The notes beneath the pieces were generated by a model. It made no database searches. It saw only the letters and a program-made list of their open reading frames with translations, and had not been told where the DNA came from. This document shows, one piece after another, positions 1 to 5,634 of a DNA stretch of 12,885 nt. The DNA is taken from NCBI GenBank assembly GCA_964544865.1, contig CAZJDV010000075.1:1-12885 (forward strand), in the 5' to 3' direction. The position numbers were made by a program, and so were the translations under genes. The first letter of the stretch is position 1. Every line of letters begins with the position of its first letter. The DNA is from CAZJDV01 sp964544865 (GTDB lineage: Bacteria > Chloroflexota > Dehalococcoidia > Lucifugimonadales > CAJWER01).

Positions 1-91
1 TATGGAACAGATTGGACGCCGTACCACCCGCGAAGCTGCCCTGAAGTGGGAGCGGGAAAAAGGAAAGCGGCCGTACCAGACGCGAAGTTGA
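1..91 (+). CDS. 3' end of a plus-strand gene, unidentified (partial)
   Basis: A reading frame enters from the left edge (codons start at base 2) and stops at a TGA at 89-91. The visible 29 residues are highly charged and helical in character, rich in Arg, Lys and Glu, and end in KRPYQTRS. This looks like the C-terminal tail of a larger protein. An in-frame ATG at base 2 could in principle be a start, but no upstream sequence is available to judge. Another frame is also open across this stretch, but it runs straight through the large hairpin at 112-151, which makes it less credible. The hairpin beginning 20 bases after the stop supports a gene end here. The family is not recognised. Confidence 0.45.
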   Translation, partial: MEQIGRRTTREAALKWEREKGKRPYQTRS

Positions 92-111
92 CACTCGCAA
101 GTTCATTGCAA

Positions 112-151
112 GACAGAGGGCCGGTCCGCCAAGGCGGACCGGCCCTCTGTC
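112..151. terminator. Perfect 19-bp inverted repeat, candidate bidirectional hairpin terminator
   Basis: Bases 112-130 are exactly complementary to 133-151, with only AA between them, giving a very stable GC-rich hairpin. It lies between the stop of the left-edge plus-strand gene (91) and the stop of the leftward membrane-protein cluster (284), where a terminator shared by convergent genes would sit. No T-run follows on either strand, so it is not a canonical intrinsic terminator. It could equally be a Rho-linked or processing hairpin, or a small palindromic repeat element. A second, weaker hairpin (7-bp arms 213-219 and 229-235) lies closer to the leftward cluster, also without a T-run. Confidence 0.5.
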
Positions 152-283
152 GTCGTCCTCGCCACTCCAATCGTAACCTCATTCGGGAGGGGCGCGGCGA
201 GGACCTATGGCTCCGGCTCGCAACAAGGGAGCCGGTGTCCCACTATTCGGGTAACTTGAGGATGCGCGCCGCTTGGAAGCGAA

Positions 284-655
284 TCACCTGGACGATGAAG
301 GCATGACCAGGGTCTTCACTCCGGCGCCCACGGACTCCTGGGCCTCGGCGCCACCCTGTCGAAAGGAGCCTAGAATGTTGCCCAGAAGGAAAGAGATGCC
401 CGAGAGGAACAACCCCTCGCCCAGGAACATGGTGCCTTTCGTCAGGCCCAGCAGTCGCAAGCTGTCTGCCGTATTGCCGTCGTTGGCGGCCGCCGCCCAT
501 ACGATAGACAGCACCAGCGCGATAATTACGCCCATCGCGCCCATGATGAGCATCGGGCCCCACAGGGCATATGCCATCCGATGTATCGGAAGGGCGCCCT
601 CAGCGCTTTTCTCGTGACCCTTCCCGCACCGTAGGGGGCTTGACGGGCCCTTCAT
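284..655 (-). CDS. Small two-helix membrane protein (third gene of the leftward cluster)
   Basis: A 123-residue protein of unknown function. After a polar N-terminal stretch there are two hydrophobic segments, about residues 30-56 and 74-98. A short polar loop containing NDGN separates them, and a polar tail follows. The start at 655 has a modest Shine-Dalgarno (GGAAG, 9 bases upstream) but overlaps the preceding gene by 56 bases. An ATG at 577 would give a 97-residue protein beginning right at the first helix and a 22-base gap to the preceding gene, but it has no visible ribosome binding site, so the true start is uncertain. The layout of both helices resembles the protein encoded at 600-1010, suggesting an old tandem duplication. 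It is the last gene of the cluster, with only hairpins beyond it. Confidence 0.65.
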   Translation of the reverse strand: MKGPSSPLRCGKGHEKSAEGALPIHRMAYALWGPMLIMGAMGVIIALVLSIVWAAAANDGNTADSLRLLGLTKGTMFLGEGLFLSGISFLLGNILGSFRQGGAEAQESVGAGVKTLVMPSSSR

Positions 656-1010
656 CGATTCGTGCTTCCTGGTCTCCTCGCCGGGCGAGTTTCGGTAGTG
701 CCTGCTTTACGCTCTCGACCCGGCCCCAGAGGGCCCGAAGTATGCCTAACAAGATCAAAGCGATGCCGGCCTTCACCGTGACTACCGCCGTCGTAGACAC
801 ACCGAATGTCCATGCGGCCTGCGTCTCGATCCCGGCCGCCGCGCCGTCACCAGATACGAAATCGGCCTGGATTAGGCTGCTGATAAACGCAATCATCGCG
901 ACCATCAAACCAATCGCCGCCACCGCAAACCCGAAGGAGCGCAAGCTTGACTTTCCCCGGATGTCCGCCGTCAGCGAAGGCATGATCAATGTTCCCGCTT
1001 GTACTACCAT
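600..1010 (-). CDS. Small two-helix membrane protein (second gene of the leftward cluster)
   Basis: A 136-residue protein of unknown function. Hydrophobic segments lie at about residues 26-47 and 65-95, joined by a Gly/Asp/Ala-rich loop. A 40-residue charged tail (Arg, Lys, Glu) follows and is probably cytoplasmic. I chose the ATG at 1010 because a GGAGG stands 8 bases upstream; a GTG at 1016 is also in frame but sits too close to that site. The gene lies 111 bases downstream of the four-helix membrane protein on the same strand, so the two are probably co-transcribed. The second helix (AGIALILLGIL) aligns without gaps to one in the next gene (SGISFLLGNIL). No known domain is recognised. Confidence 0.7.
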   Translation of the reverse strand: MVVQAGTLIMPSLTADIRGKSSLRSFGFAVAAIGLMVAMIAFISSLIQADFVSGDGAAAGIETQAAWTFGVSTTAVVTVKAGIALILLGILRALWGRVESVKQALPKLARRGDQEARIDEGPVKPPTVREGSREKR

Positions 1011-1121
1011 AGCCACGTCCTCCTCCCTACGTATCTCGCTCGCCCAGGGCGAGCTATGCCGTACCCGTACGTTCTCGTTTCCTCTCCGCCCGTTGAAGTT
1101 CAGACACTGCCGGATTGTTCA

Positions 1122-1592
1122 CTACACTAGCGCGCCGTAAGTCGCCCCAACCAGCACTCCGAACAGTACGTGGAGCATGAGAAACCCCATCGCGGTCATG
1201 GGCGGATAGTCCATCACGAATGCACCGGGGGCCGCCATCCCACCCCTCTTGATTACCGGAGGCATCACCGGCAACATGGCGAGGCCCATTCCTGTAACGG
1301 CCCAGTGAGCGAGGCCGAATAGCAGGCCCCAGGCGACCAGATCGGTCTCAAGGCCGAACGCAACGTACAGGGCTGCGTGGACCAAGCCAAAAGCTATGCT
1401 CATCGCCCCGTGCATCATGGCACCCGCCGCATACGCCATCTTCTTGTCCTCGACCATCGTGGTTCCCGGCATCAGGAACAGGTTCATCTTCATCTGGCCC
1501 GGCATCATGCCTATTCCCACGTATAGAAGTACGCCCATGACTGACCCGCCGACCTGTCCCGCCATGATCGCTGCGCCTACGTCGAATTCCAT
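1122..1592 (-). CDS. Met- and His-rich four-helix membrane protein (first gene of the leftward cluster)
   Basis: A 156-residue integral membrane protein with four predicted helices at about residues 5-30, 53-80, 84-110 and 133-154. It is strikingly rich in methionine (21 residues), including a run between helices 1 and 2 with MMPGQMKM and LMPGTTM. Histidines fall inside helices 2 (H61, H72), 3 (H96) and 4 (H141). Intramembrane His and clustered Met can bind heme or copper, but that is inference. The spacing of Gly and His loosely recalls small four-helix proteins of unknown function such as the DUF6789 type; this is impression, not a search result. The ATG at 1592 is preceded by GGAGG at 9 bases. 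It heads a probable operon with the two small membrane proteins and is divergent from the CRP-like gene. Confidence 0.75.
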   Translation of the reverse strand: MEFDVGAAIMAGQVGGSVMGVLLYVGIGMMPGQMKMNLFLMPGTTMVEDKKMAYAAGAMMHGAMSIAFGLVHAALYVAFGLETDLVAWGLLFGLAHWAVTGMGLAMLPVMPPVIKRGGMAAPGAFVMDYPPMTAMGFLMLHVLFGVLVGATYGALV

Positions 1593-1847
1593 GCTTTAGT
1601 CCCTCCCAGTTTGGCCAATCACGTGACCAGCTGTTTCAATACTTTCGATGAGGCTTTCAGCAATGCAGGTTCTGTAGTCTTGCAAACAGATCGGAGAATC
1701 TATCGTGTTGCCCCAGGCATCGAATCTTGCGAATCTGCGCCCACCGCAGAGTACGAGGAGACCACGGAGATATTTGGGAATCCGGACTCAACCACCCTTT
1801 GACGGTCGTGCTCTCCCCGGTCACGTTGGAAGGTCCTGGAGCCGTTG

Positions 1848-2552
1848 ATGTACCCAGAAGCGCAACCTGAAACAGAGGATGTCGAGTCCCTCGCCTCAAT
1901 TCGGCTGTTTGCAGATCTGTCCCAGGGCGAGATCGAAGGGATCGTCGGCAGCATCCCCGCACGGGCCGCCTGCAAGGGCACGGTTTCCTATACCGCAGAG
2001 GATGGGCCTGCGGAGCGCTACTTGCTCGGCGCCGGCAAGGTCGAGCTATGCCGGCGGTCACCGGTCGGCAAGAAGCTCACGCTTGGTATCGTCAGCAAAG
2101 GAGCCTTCTTCGGCGAGATGTCACTTATCGGCGAGCACCGATCCGGGACAGGCGCCATCGTTACCGAGGACAGCGTCTACCTTTCGCTGAGCGGCGACAT
2201 GGTGCGCGCGGTTATGCTGGAGTACCCCAGCGTGGCCGTTCGGATGGTGGAGGCGCTGGCCCACCGGCTCAAAGAAACAAGGGAGTCACTGCAGGAGATG
2301 GCCTTCAACGACGTCACTGGAAGGGTGGCGAGCCTGCTGCTGCTGCTGGCCGACGACGACACCGGGATCGTCGAGGACTACTCCTACCAGGTCCTGGCCT
2401 CGATGGTCGGTTGCCTGCGTGAAAGCATCACCCTCACCCTGGACCGCTTCAAGGGCAACGGCGCGGTGGCGATAGGCCGCATGAGAATCGAGATCGTCGA
2501 CCGCCCGCAGCTCCACCGAATTGTCAGCCAGAGGTCCGGCCCCGAGCGGTGA
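1848..2552 (+). CDS. CRP/FNR-family transcriptional regulator (CRP-like)
   Basis: A 234-residue regulator of normal CRP length. Residues 18-135 form the cyclic-nucleotide-binding beta-roll; the phosphate-binding cassette is visible as F88-G-E-M-S-L with R98-S99, the positions that hold cAMP in E. coli CRP. A dimerisation helix (about 128-155) leads to a winged helix-turn-helix (about 170-225). The recognition helix reads VGCLRES, against VGCSRET in E. coli CRP, so the base-reading Arg and Glu are kept while the third (Arg185 in E. coli) becomes Leu. No FNR-type N-terminal cysteine cluster is present. I chose ATG 1848 because GGAG lies 6 bases upstream; a TTG three bases earlier is possible. 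A CRP-type palindrome lies 32 bases beyond the stop, ahead of korAB, so that operon is the likeliest target. Confidence 0.9.
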   Translation: MYPEAQPETEDVESLASIRLFADLSQGEIEGIVGSIPARAACKGTVSYTAEDGPAERYLLGAGKVELCRRSPVGKKLTLGIVSKGAFFGEMSLIGEHRSGTGAIVTEDSVYLSLSGDMVRAVMLEYPSVAVRMVEALAHRLKETRESLQEMAFNDVTGRVASLLLLLADDDTGIVEDYSYQVLASMVGCLRESITLTLDRFKGNGAVAIGRMRIEIVDRPQLHRIVSQRSGPER

Positions 2553-2583
2553 GCGTGAACCGCGAATCACCCCTTTACGCCTG

Positions 2584-2599
2584 TGTGAAGCCGTTCACA
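2584..2599. promoter_or_regulatory. CRP-type operator TGTGA-N6-TCACA
   Basis: TGTGA (2584-2588), six bases, then TCACA (2595-2599). This is the E. coli CRP consensus core, and the palindrome extends to 6-bp arms TGTGAA/TTCACA. Its centre (2591.5) lies about 58 bases upstream of the start predicted for the adjacent promoter, close to the class I activator position near -61.5. The gene just upstream encodes a CRP-like protein whose recognition helix keeps the Arg-Glu pair that reads this half-site. Confidence 0.75.
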
Positions 2600-2612
2600 A
2601 GGTAACGATGCG

Positions 2613-2642
2613 TTGACACTGATAGCCTGCGCCTGCTATGTT
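2613..2642 (+). promoter_or_regulatory. Sigma-70 type promoter of korAB
   Basis: A perfect -35 TTGACA (2613-2618), an 18-base spacer and a -10 TATGTT (2637-2642) predict a start near 2649 and a leader of about 190 bases before korA. The leader contains two palindromes (ACCGCGGT at 2747-2754 and GGACGCGTCC at 2761-2770) and a direct repeat TGGAGCAGGA (2727-2736, 2783-2792). I recognise no riboswitch in it. The 289 bases between the CRP-like gene and korA hold no other gene. Confidence 0.7.
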
Positions 2643-2841
2643 GAAGACTGCGGCCCCGGCTGCCGACCGCGTCTTGTCCGAATATGGCGCCGCCTCGGAG
2701 AACAACACCGAGCACACATAATCCACTGGAGCAGGAAACGCGCTGCCACCGCGGTATGAGGGACGCGTCCGCTGATGGGTATTGGAGCAGGACACGGACG
2801 GCAAACTAACGCGAGCGTCAGCATACTATGGGAGGAGCTTG

Positions 2842-4557
2842 TTGAAGAAGACTGATTTCGTGGTTAGATTCGCCGGCGAGGGCGGGCAGGGGTTCCTGAG
2901 CGCGGCCGTCGGATTCGCCAGCGCCAATACGCAGGCCGGTTACCATGCCCAGACATTCGCGACGTTCCCCTCTCAGATAACCGGCGGACCCACGTGGATG
3001 CAGGTCCGAATTTCCATTGCGCCCATCTTGAGCCGTGGAGACTCGCTCGACGTGCTCGTCGTATTCAACGACGACGCCTATCGCACGCACAAAGACGAAG
3101 TCAAGAAGGGCGGTGTAATCCTTTACGACTCTGACAAGCTCGAGTTCGAGGACGACGGAAGGAGCCTCGGCATCGAGTTCGACAAGCTGGGCCGCTCCAC
3201 AGGAAATGTCAGGGCCGCGAACATGGTCATGATGGGCGCGCTGGCCCAACTGGTCGGGATGCCCCTGGACATACTCGAGGATTTCGTCGCCAGGCGCTGG
3301 GGCAACACGGCGCGCTACGGCGAAAAGGCCGTTCCCCAGAATATCGAGGCGCTGACCCTTGGCAAGCAGGTCGCGGTTGAGAGCGGCTTCAGCCTGGGGC
3401 AGCTCGCGCCGCCTGTCAAGCCGGACTACGAGCAGATATTCCTGAACGGCAACCATGCCATCTCACTCGGAGCGGTCCACGCAGGTCTGAGGTTCTACGC
3501 CGGCTACCCGATCTCCCCGGCCACGTCAATCCTGGTTTGGATGGAAGAGAACCTGCTGGGCGAAGGCAGGTTCGTCTACCAGGTCGGCTCGGAGATCGAG
3601 GCGAGCAACTCGATAATCGGCGCCAGCTACAGCGGCTCCCGGGCGATGACCGCCACGGCCGGCCCTGGGTTCTCCCTGATGAGCGAGGGGCTCGGCCTAG
3701 CGTGGATGGCGGAGATACCCTGCGTCATCGTGGACGTTCAGCGCGGAGGTCCGGCGACCGGACTTCCCACCAAGACCGAGCAGTCGGACCTGCTCGGCGC
3801 GCTTCACCCGGCACACGGAGATGTGATGCTGCCGGTCATCGCCCCCGGGACGGTCGAGGAGTGCTTCTACGCCACGGTTATGGCATTCAACTGGGCGGAG
3901 AGGTACCAGGGGCCGGTGATACTATTGTCCGAGCACACGCTCTCGGAGCGTGAGCAGAACATACGCAAGCCCGACCTCAGCAAGGTCGTCGTGGAAGACC
4001 GAAAAGTCTACGACGGCATGAATGGCTACCACCGCTACGAGGGCGTCGAGCTCTCGCCCATGCCGGTACCAGGGAGCCCCGGCAGCTATGTCGCCAACGC
4101 CAGCGAGCACGACGGAATGGGCGACACCACACACCTTCCCAGCCGCCACGTCCAGATGACCGAACGGCGATTCAGCAAGCTTAAGCTGTTGGAGGACGGC
4201 GCCTACGAGTCCCAGAATACCGACTCGCAGGTTGTGCTCATGCCTTGGGGGGGCTCCAAGGGCCCGGCGCTCGAGGCGTACCAGCAGCTTATCGCGGGCG
4301 AGCTCGATATCGCCTGGTACTACACGATGTATCTGCACCCCCTCCCGGCGCCGCTCCTCGAAGAGCTGAAGCAAAAAGAACTGGTGCTCGTTCCTGAGCT
4401 CAACTATCTCGGGCAGTTCTCATCGTACCTGCGATCTCTCGGCGTCACGGCCGAGTCGATAACCCAGTACACCGGCCTGCCCTTCCGCGTAAGCGATCTA
4501 ATCGAGAGGATATCCGCCAGGGTATCCGCCGACAGAAAGGCGAGTGTCGTAGCATGA
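2842..4557 (+). CDS. korA: 2-oxoacid:ferredoxin oxidoreductase, fused gamma-alpha subunit
   Basis: The larger subunit of a two-subunit KorAB-type enzyme that oxidatively decarboxylates a 2-oxoacid (2-oxoglutarate or pyruvate) to the acyl-CoA using ferredoxin, or runs the reverse carboxylation. It has 571 residues. Residues 5-185 are the gamma domain, with GEGGQG at 12-17. The alpha pyrimidine-binding domain follows from about 205, with the YPISP substrate/CoA motif at 222-226 and GGPATGLPTKTEQ at 302-314. A C-terminal alpha domain runs from about 460. I chose the TTG at 2842 (MKKTDFVVRF) because GGAGG lies 6 bases upstream and family members start this way; a TTG at 2782 would add 20 residues with no good ribosome site. 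The stop overlaps the korB start (ATGA), indicating translational coupling. The cytoplasmic substrate cannot be fixed from sequence. Confidence 0.93.
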   Translation: MKKTDFVVRFAGEGGQGFLSAAVGFASANTQAGYHAQTFATFPSQITGGPTWMQVRISIAPILSRGDSLDVLVVFNDDAYRTHKDEVKKGGVILYDSDKLEFEDDGRSLGIEFDKLGRSTGNVRAANMVMMGALAQLVGMPLDILEDFVARRWGNTARYGEKAVPQNIEALTLGKQVAVESGFSLGQLAPPVKPDYEQIFLNGNHAISLGAVHAGLRFYAGYPISPATSILVWMEENLLGEGRFVYQVGSEIEASNSIIGASYSGSRAMTATAGPGFSLMSEGLGLAWMAEIPCVIVDVQRGGPATGLPTKTEQSDLLGALHPAHGDVMLPVIAPGTVEECFYATVMAFNWAERYQGPVILLSEHTLSEREQNIRKPDLSKVVVEDRKVYDGMNGYHRYEGVELSPMPVPGSPGSYVANASEHDGMGDTTHLPSRHVQMTERRFSKLKLLEDGAYESQNTDSQVVLMPWGGSKGPALEAYQQLIAGELDIAWYYTMYLHPLPAPLLEELKQKELVLVPELNYLGQFSSYLRSLGVTAESITQYTGLPFRVSDLIERISARVSADRKASVVA

Positions 4558-5420
4558 CCGACAAGAACCCAGAGTACGACTTCAAATGGTGCCCCGGCTG
4601 CGGGGACTTCGGCGTCAGGCGCGCGCTTGAGCGGGCCGTCGAGAGGCGCGTCATCGAGAGGGAAGAGCCCATCGAGAACAACGTGATCGTGGCCGGCATC
4701 GGCTGCTCGGGCAACATGGTTCACCTGCAGGAAGGGCCTCAGCCGTACGGCGTCCACGGGCTCCACGGCAGAACGCTCCCCATGGCCATGGGGATCAAGA
4801 TGGCCCGGCCCGAGCTGAACGTGGTCATAGCCGCCGGTGACGGCGACTTCCTCAGCATCGGCATGGAGCACATCGCCCCCCAGGCCCAGCGGAACCTGAA
4901 CGTGTGCGCCATCGTCATGGATAACGCCGTGTACGGTCTCACGAAGGGACAGGGCTCGCCCACTGCCCTGGAAGGGTCTGTCTCGACCTCGACGCCTTAC
5001 GGCAAGGTCGAGGAGGGACTGAACGCGCTCCAGCTCTATCTGACCGTCGGCGCGTCCTACGTAGCCTCTGGTATTTCCAACAAGATCAAGGACCTGGCCG
5101 ATCTGATTTACGAGGGAATGGAGTACCCCGGCTTCGCCGTCGTCCACGTTCAGTCGCCCTGCACCTACTACAACGACACGTATGAGGTGCTCAAGGGCAA
5201 CCGAAGGAAAGGTATCGAGCCGATGGCGTGGAAGATCGAAGATGATCATGACCCATCTGATATAGGATCTGCCCTAGACATAGTCGACAGAGGCGGCGTC
5301 CCCCTTGGCATTATCTACCGGGCCGAAGACCCCGTGCCGTTCGACGAGCGGATGAAGAAGGCGGAGTCCAGGGCCAGGACCCGGATCGTGCAGGAGATGG
5401 TGGACTCCTACGCCATTTAG
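4554..5420 (+). CDS. korB: 2-oxoacid:ferredoxin oxidoreductase, beta subunit
   Basis: The ThDP- and 4Fe-4S-binding partner of KorA, 288 residues, normal for the family. Cluster cysteines are C13 and C16 (KWCPGCGDFG), C51 (GIGCSGN) and C203 (SPCTYYN). The ThDP/Mg motif is GDGD at 96-99 with N124 downstream. The typical HGR (71-73) and GQGSPT stretches are present. No ferredoxin-like domain is fused, so electrons must pass to a separate ferredoxin that is not in this window. The ATG overlaps the korA TGA by four bases, and an intrinsic terminator starts 30 bases after the stop, so korAB is a two-gene unit. Family identity is secure; preference for 2-oxoglutarate over pyruvate or branched-chain 2-oxoacids is not shown. 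Confidence 0.94.
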   Translation: MTDKNPEYDFKWCPGCGDFGVRRALERAVERRVIEREEPIENNVIVAGIGCSGNMVHLQEGPQPYGVHGLHGRTLPMAMGIKMARPELNVVIAAGDGDFLSIGMEHIAPQAQRNLNVCAIVMDNAVYGLTKGQGSPTALEGSVSTSTPYGKVEEGLNALQLYLTVGASYVASGISNKIKDLADLIYEGMEYPGFAVVHVQSPCTYYNDTYEVLKGNRRKGIEPMAWKIEDDHDPSDIGSALDIVDRGGVPLGIIYRAEDPVPFDERMKKAESRARTRIVQEMVDSYAI

Positions 5421-5450
5421 GCCCGTCGACTACAAGTACGAGCTCAGCGA

Positions 5451-5478
5451 GCCCCGGCAATCGCCGGGGCTTTTTTTT
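5451..5478 (+). terminator. Intrinsic terminator of korAB
   Basis: A perfect 8-bp GC stem (5451-5458 with 5463-5470), loop AATC, followed by eight T residues (5471-5478). It lies 30 bases after the korB stop. Confidence 0.95.
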
Positions 5479-5504
5479 GACATGGCGCGGGCAAAGAGCC
5501 CTGT

Positions 5505-5533
5505 TCGACGCGGCCCCCGTTTTCAGATATGAT
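5505..5533 (+). promoter_or_regulatory. Candidate promoter of the sulfatase gene
   Basis: A -35 TCGACG (5505-5510, 4 of 6), a 17-base spacer and a -10 TATGAT (5528-5533, 5 of 6). The predicted start is near 5540, about 95 bases before the sulfatase ATG. A terminator stands just upstream, so the gene needs its own promoter. Confidence 0.5.
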
Positions 5534-5634
5534 TCTCGCCGTGCGCGCCCGGCTGGCTCAGCGGGGCACGGCACAGACCCGGCCAGGGTTCATGGCGGGC
5601 GAGGCATACCGTTGGATTCTAAGGAGTGCATCTA

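Noticed and set aside
46..306. 86-codon plus-strand frame across the left end
   Set aside because: It reads straight through the 19-bp inverted repeat, begins with GTG without a ribosome site, and has no protein-like features.
1619..1626. TCACGTGA palindrome upstream of the four-helix membrane gene
   Set aside because: An 8-base palindrome is common by chance; there is no matching promoter and its spacing does not fit a CRP-type site.
1680..1706. TTGCAA-N15-TATCGT as a promoter for the CRP-like gene
   Set aside because: Both boxes are only 4 of 6 and the spacer is too short. No convincing promoter for either divergent gene was found in 1593-1847.
1657..2061. Minus-strand frames opposite the regulator's 5' part and intergenic region
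   Set aside because: Low-complexity Arg/Pro/Ser content and no ribosome site; they overlap the CRP-like coding region.
2744..2770. T-box-like sequence TGCCACCGCGG followed by GGGACGCGTCC in the korA leader
   Set aside because: The T-box core needs TGGN before ACCGCG to pair with the tRNA end; here it is TGCC. There is no specifier stem, no terminator T-run, and only about 100 bases upstream of it.
5477..5482. TTGACA at the end of the korAB terminator T-run as the sulfatase -35
   Set aside because: The sequence 17 bases downstream (CCTGTT) is a poor -10. The TCGACG-N17-TATGAT pair further on is better.
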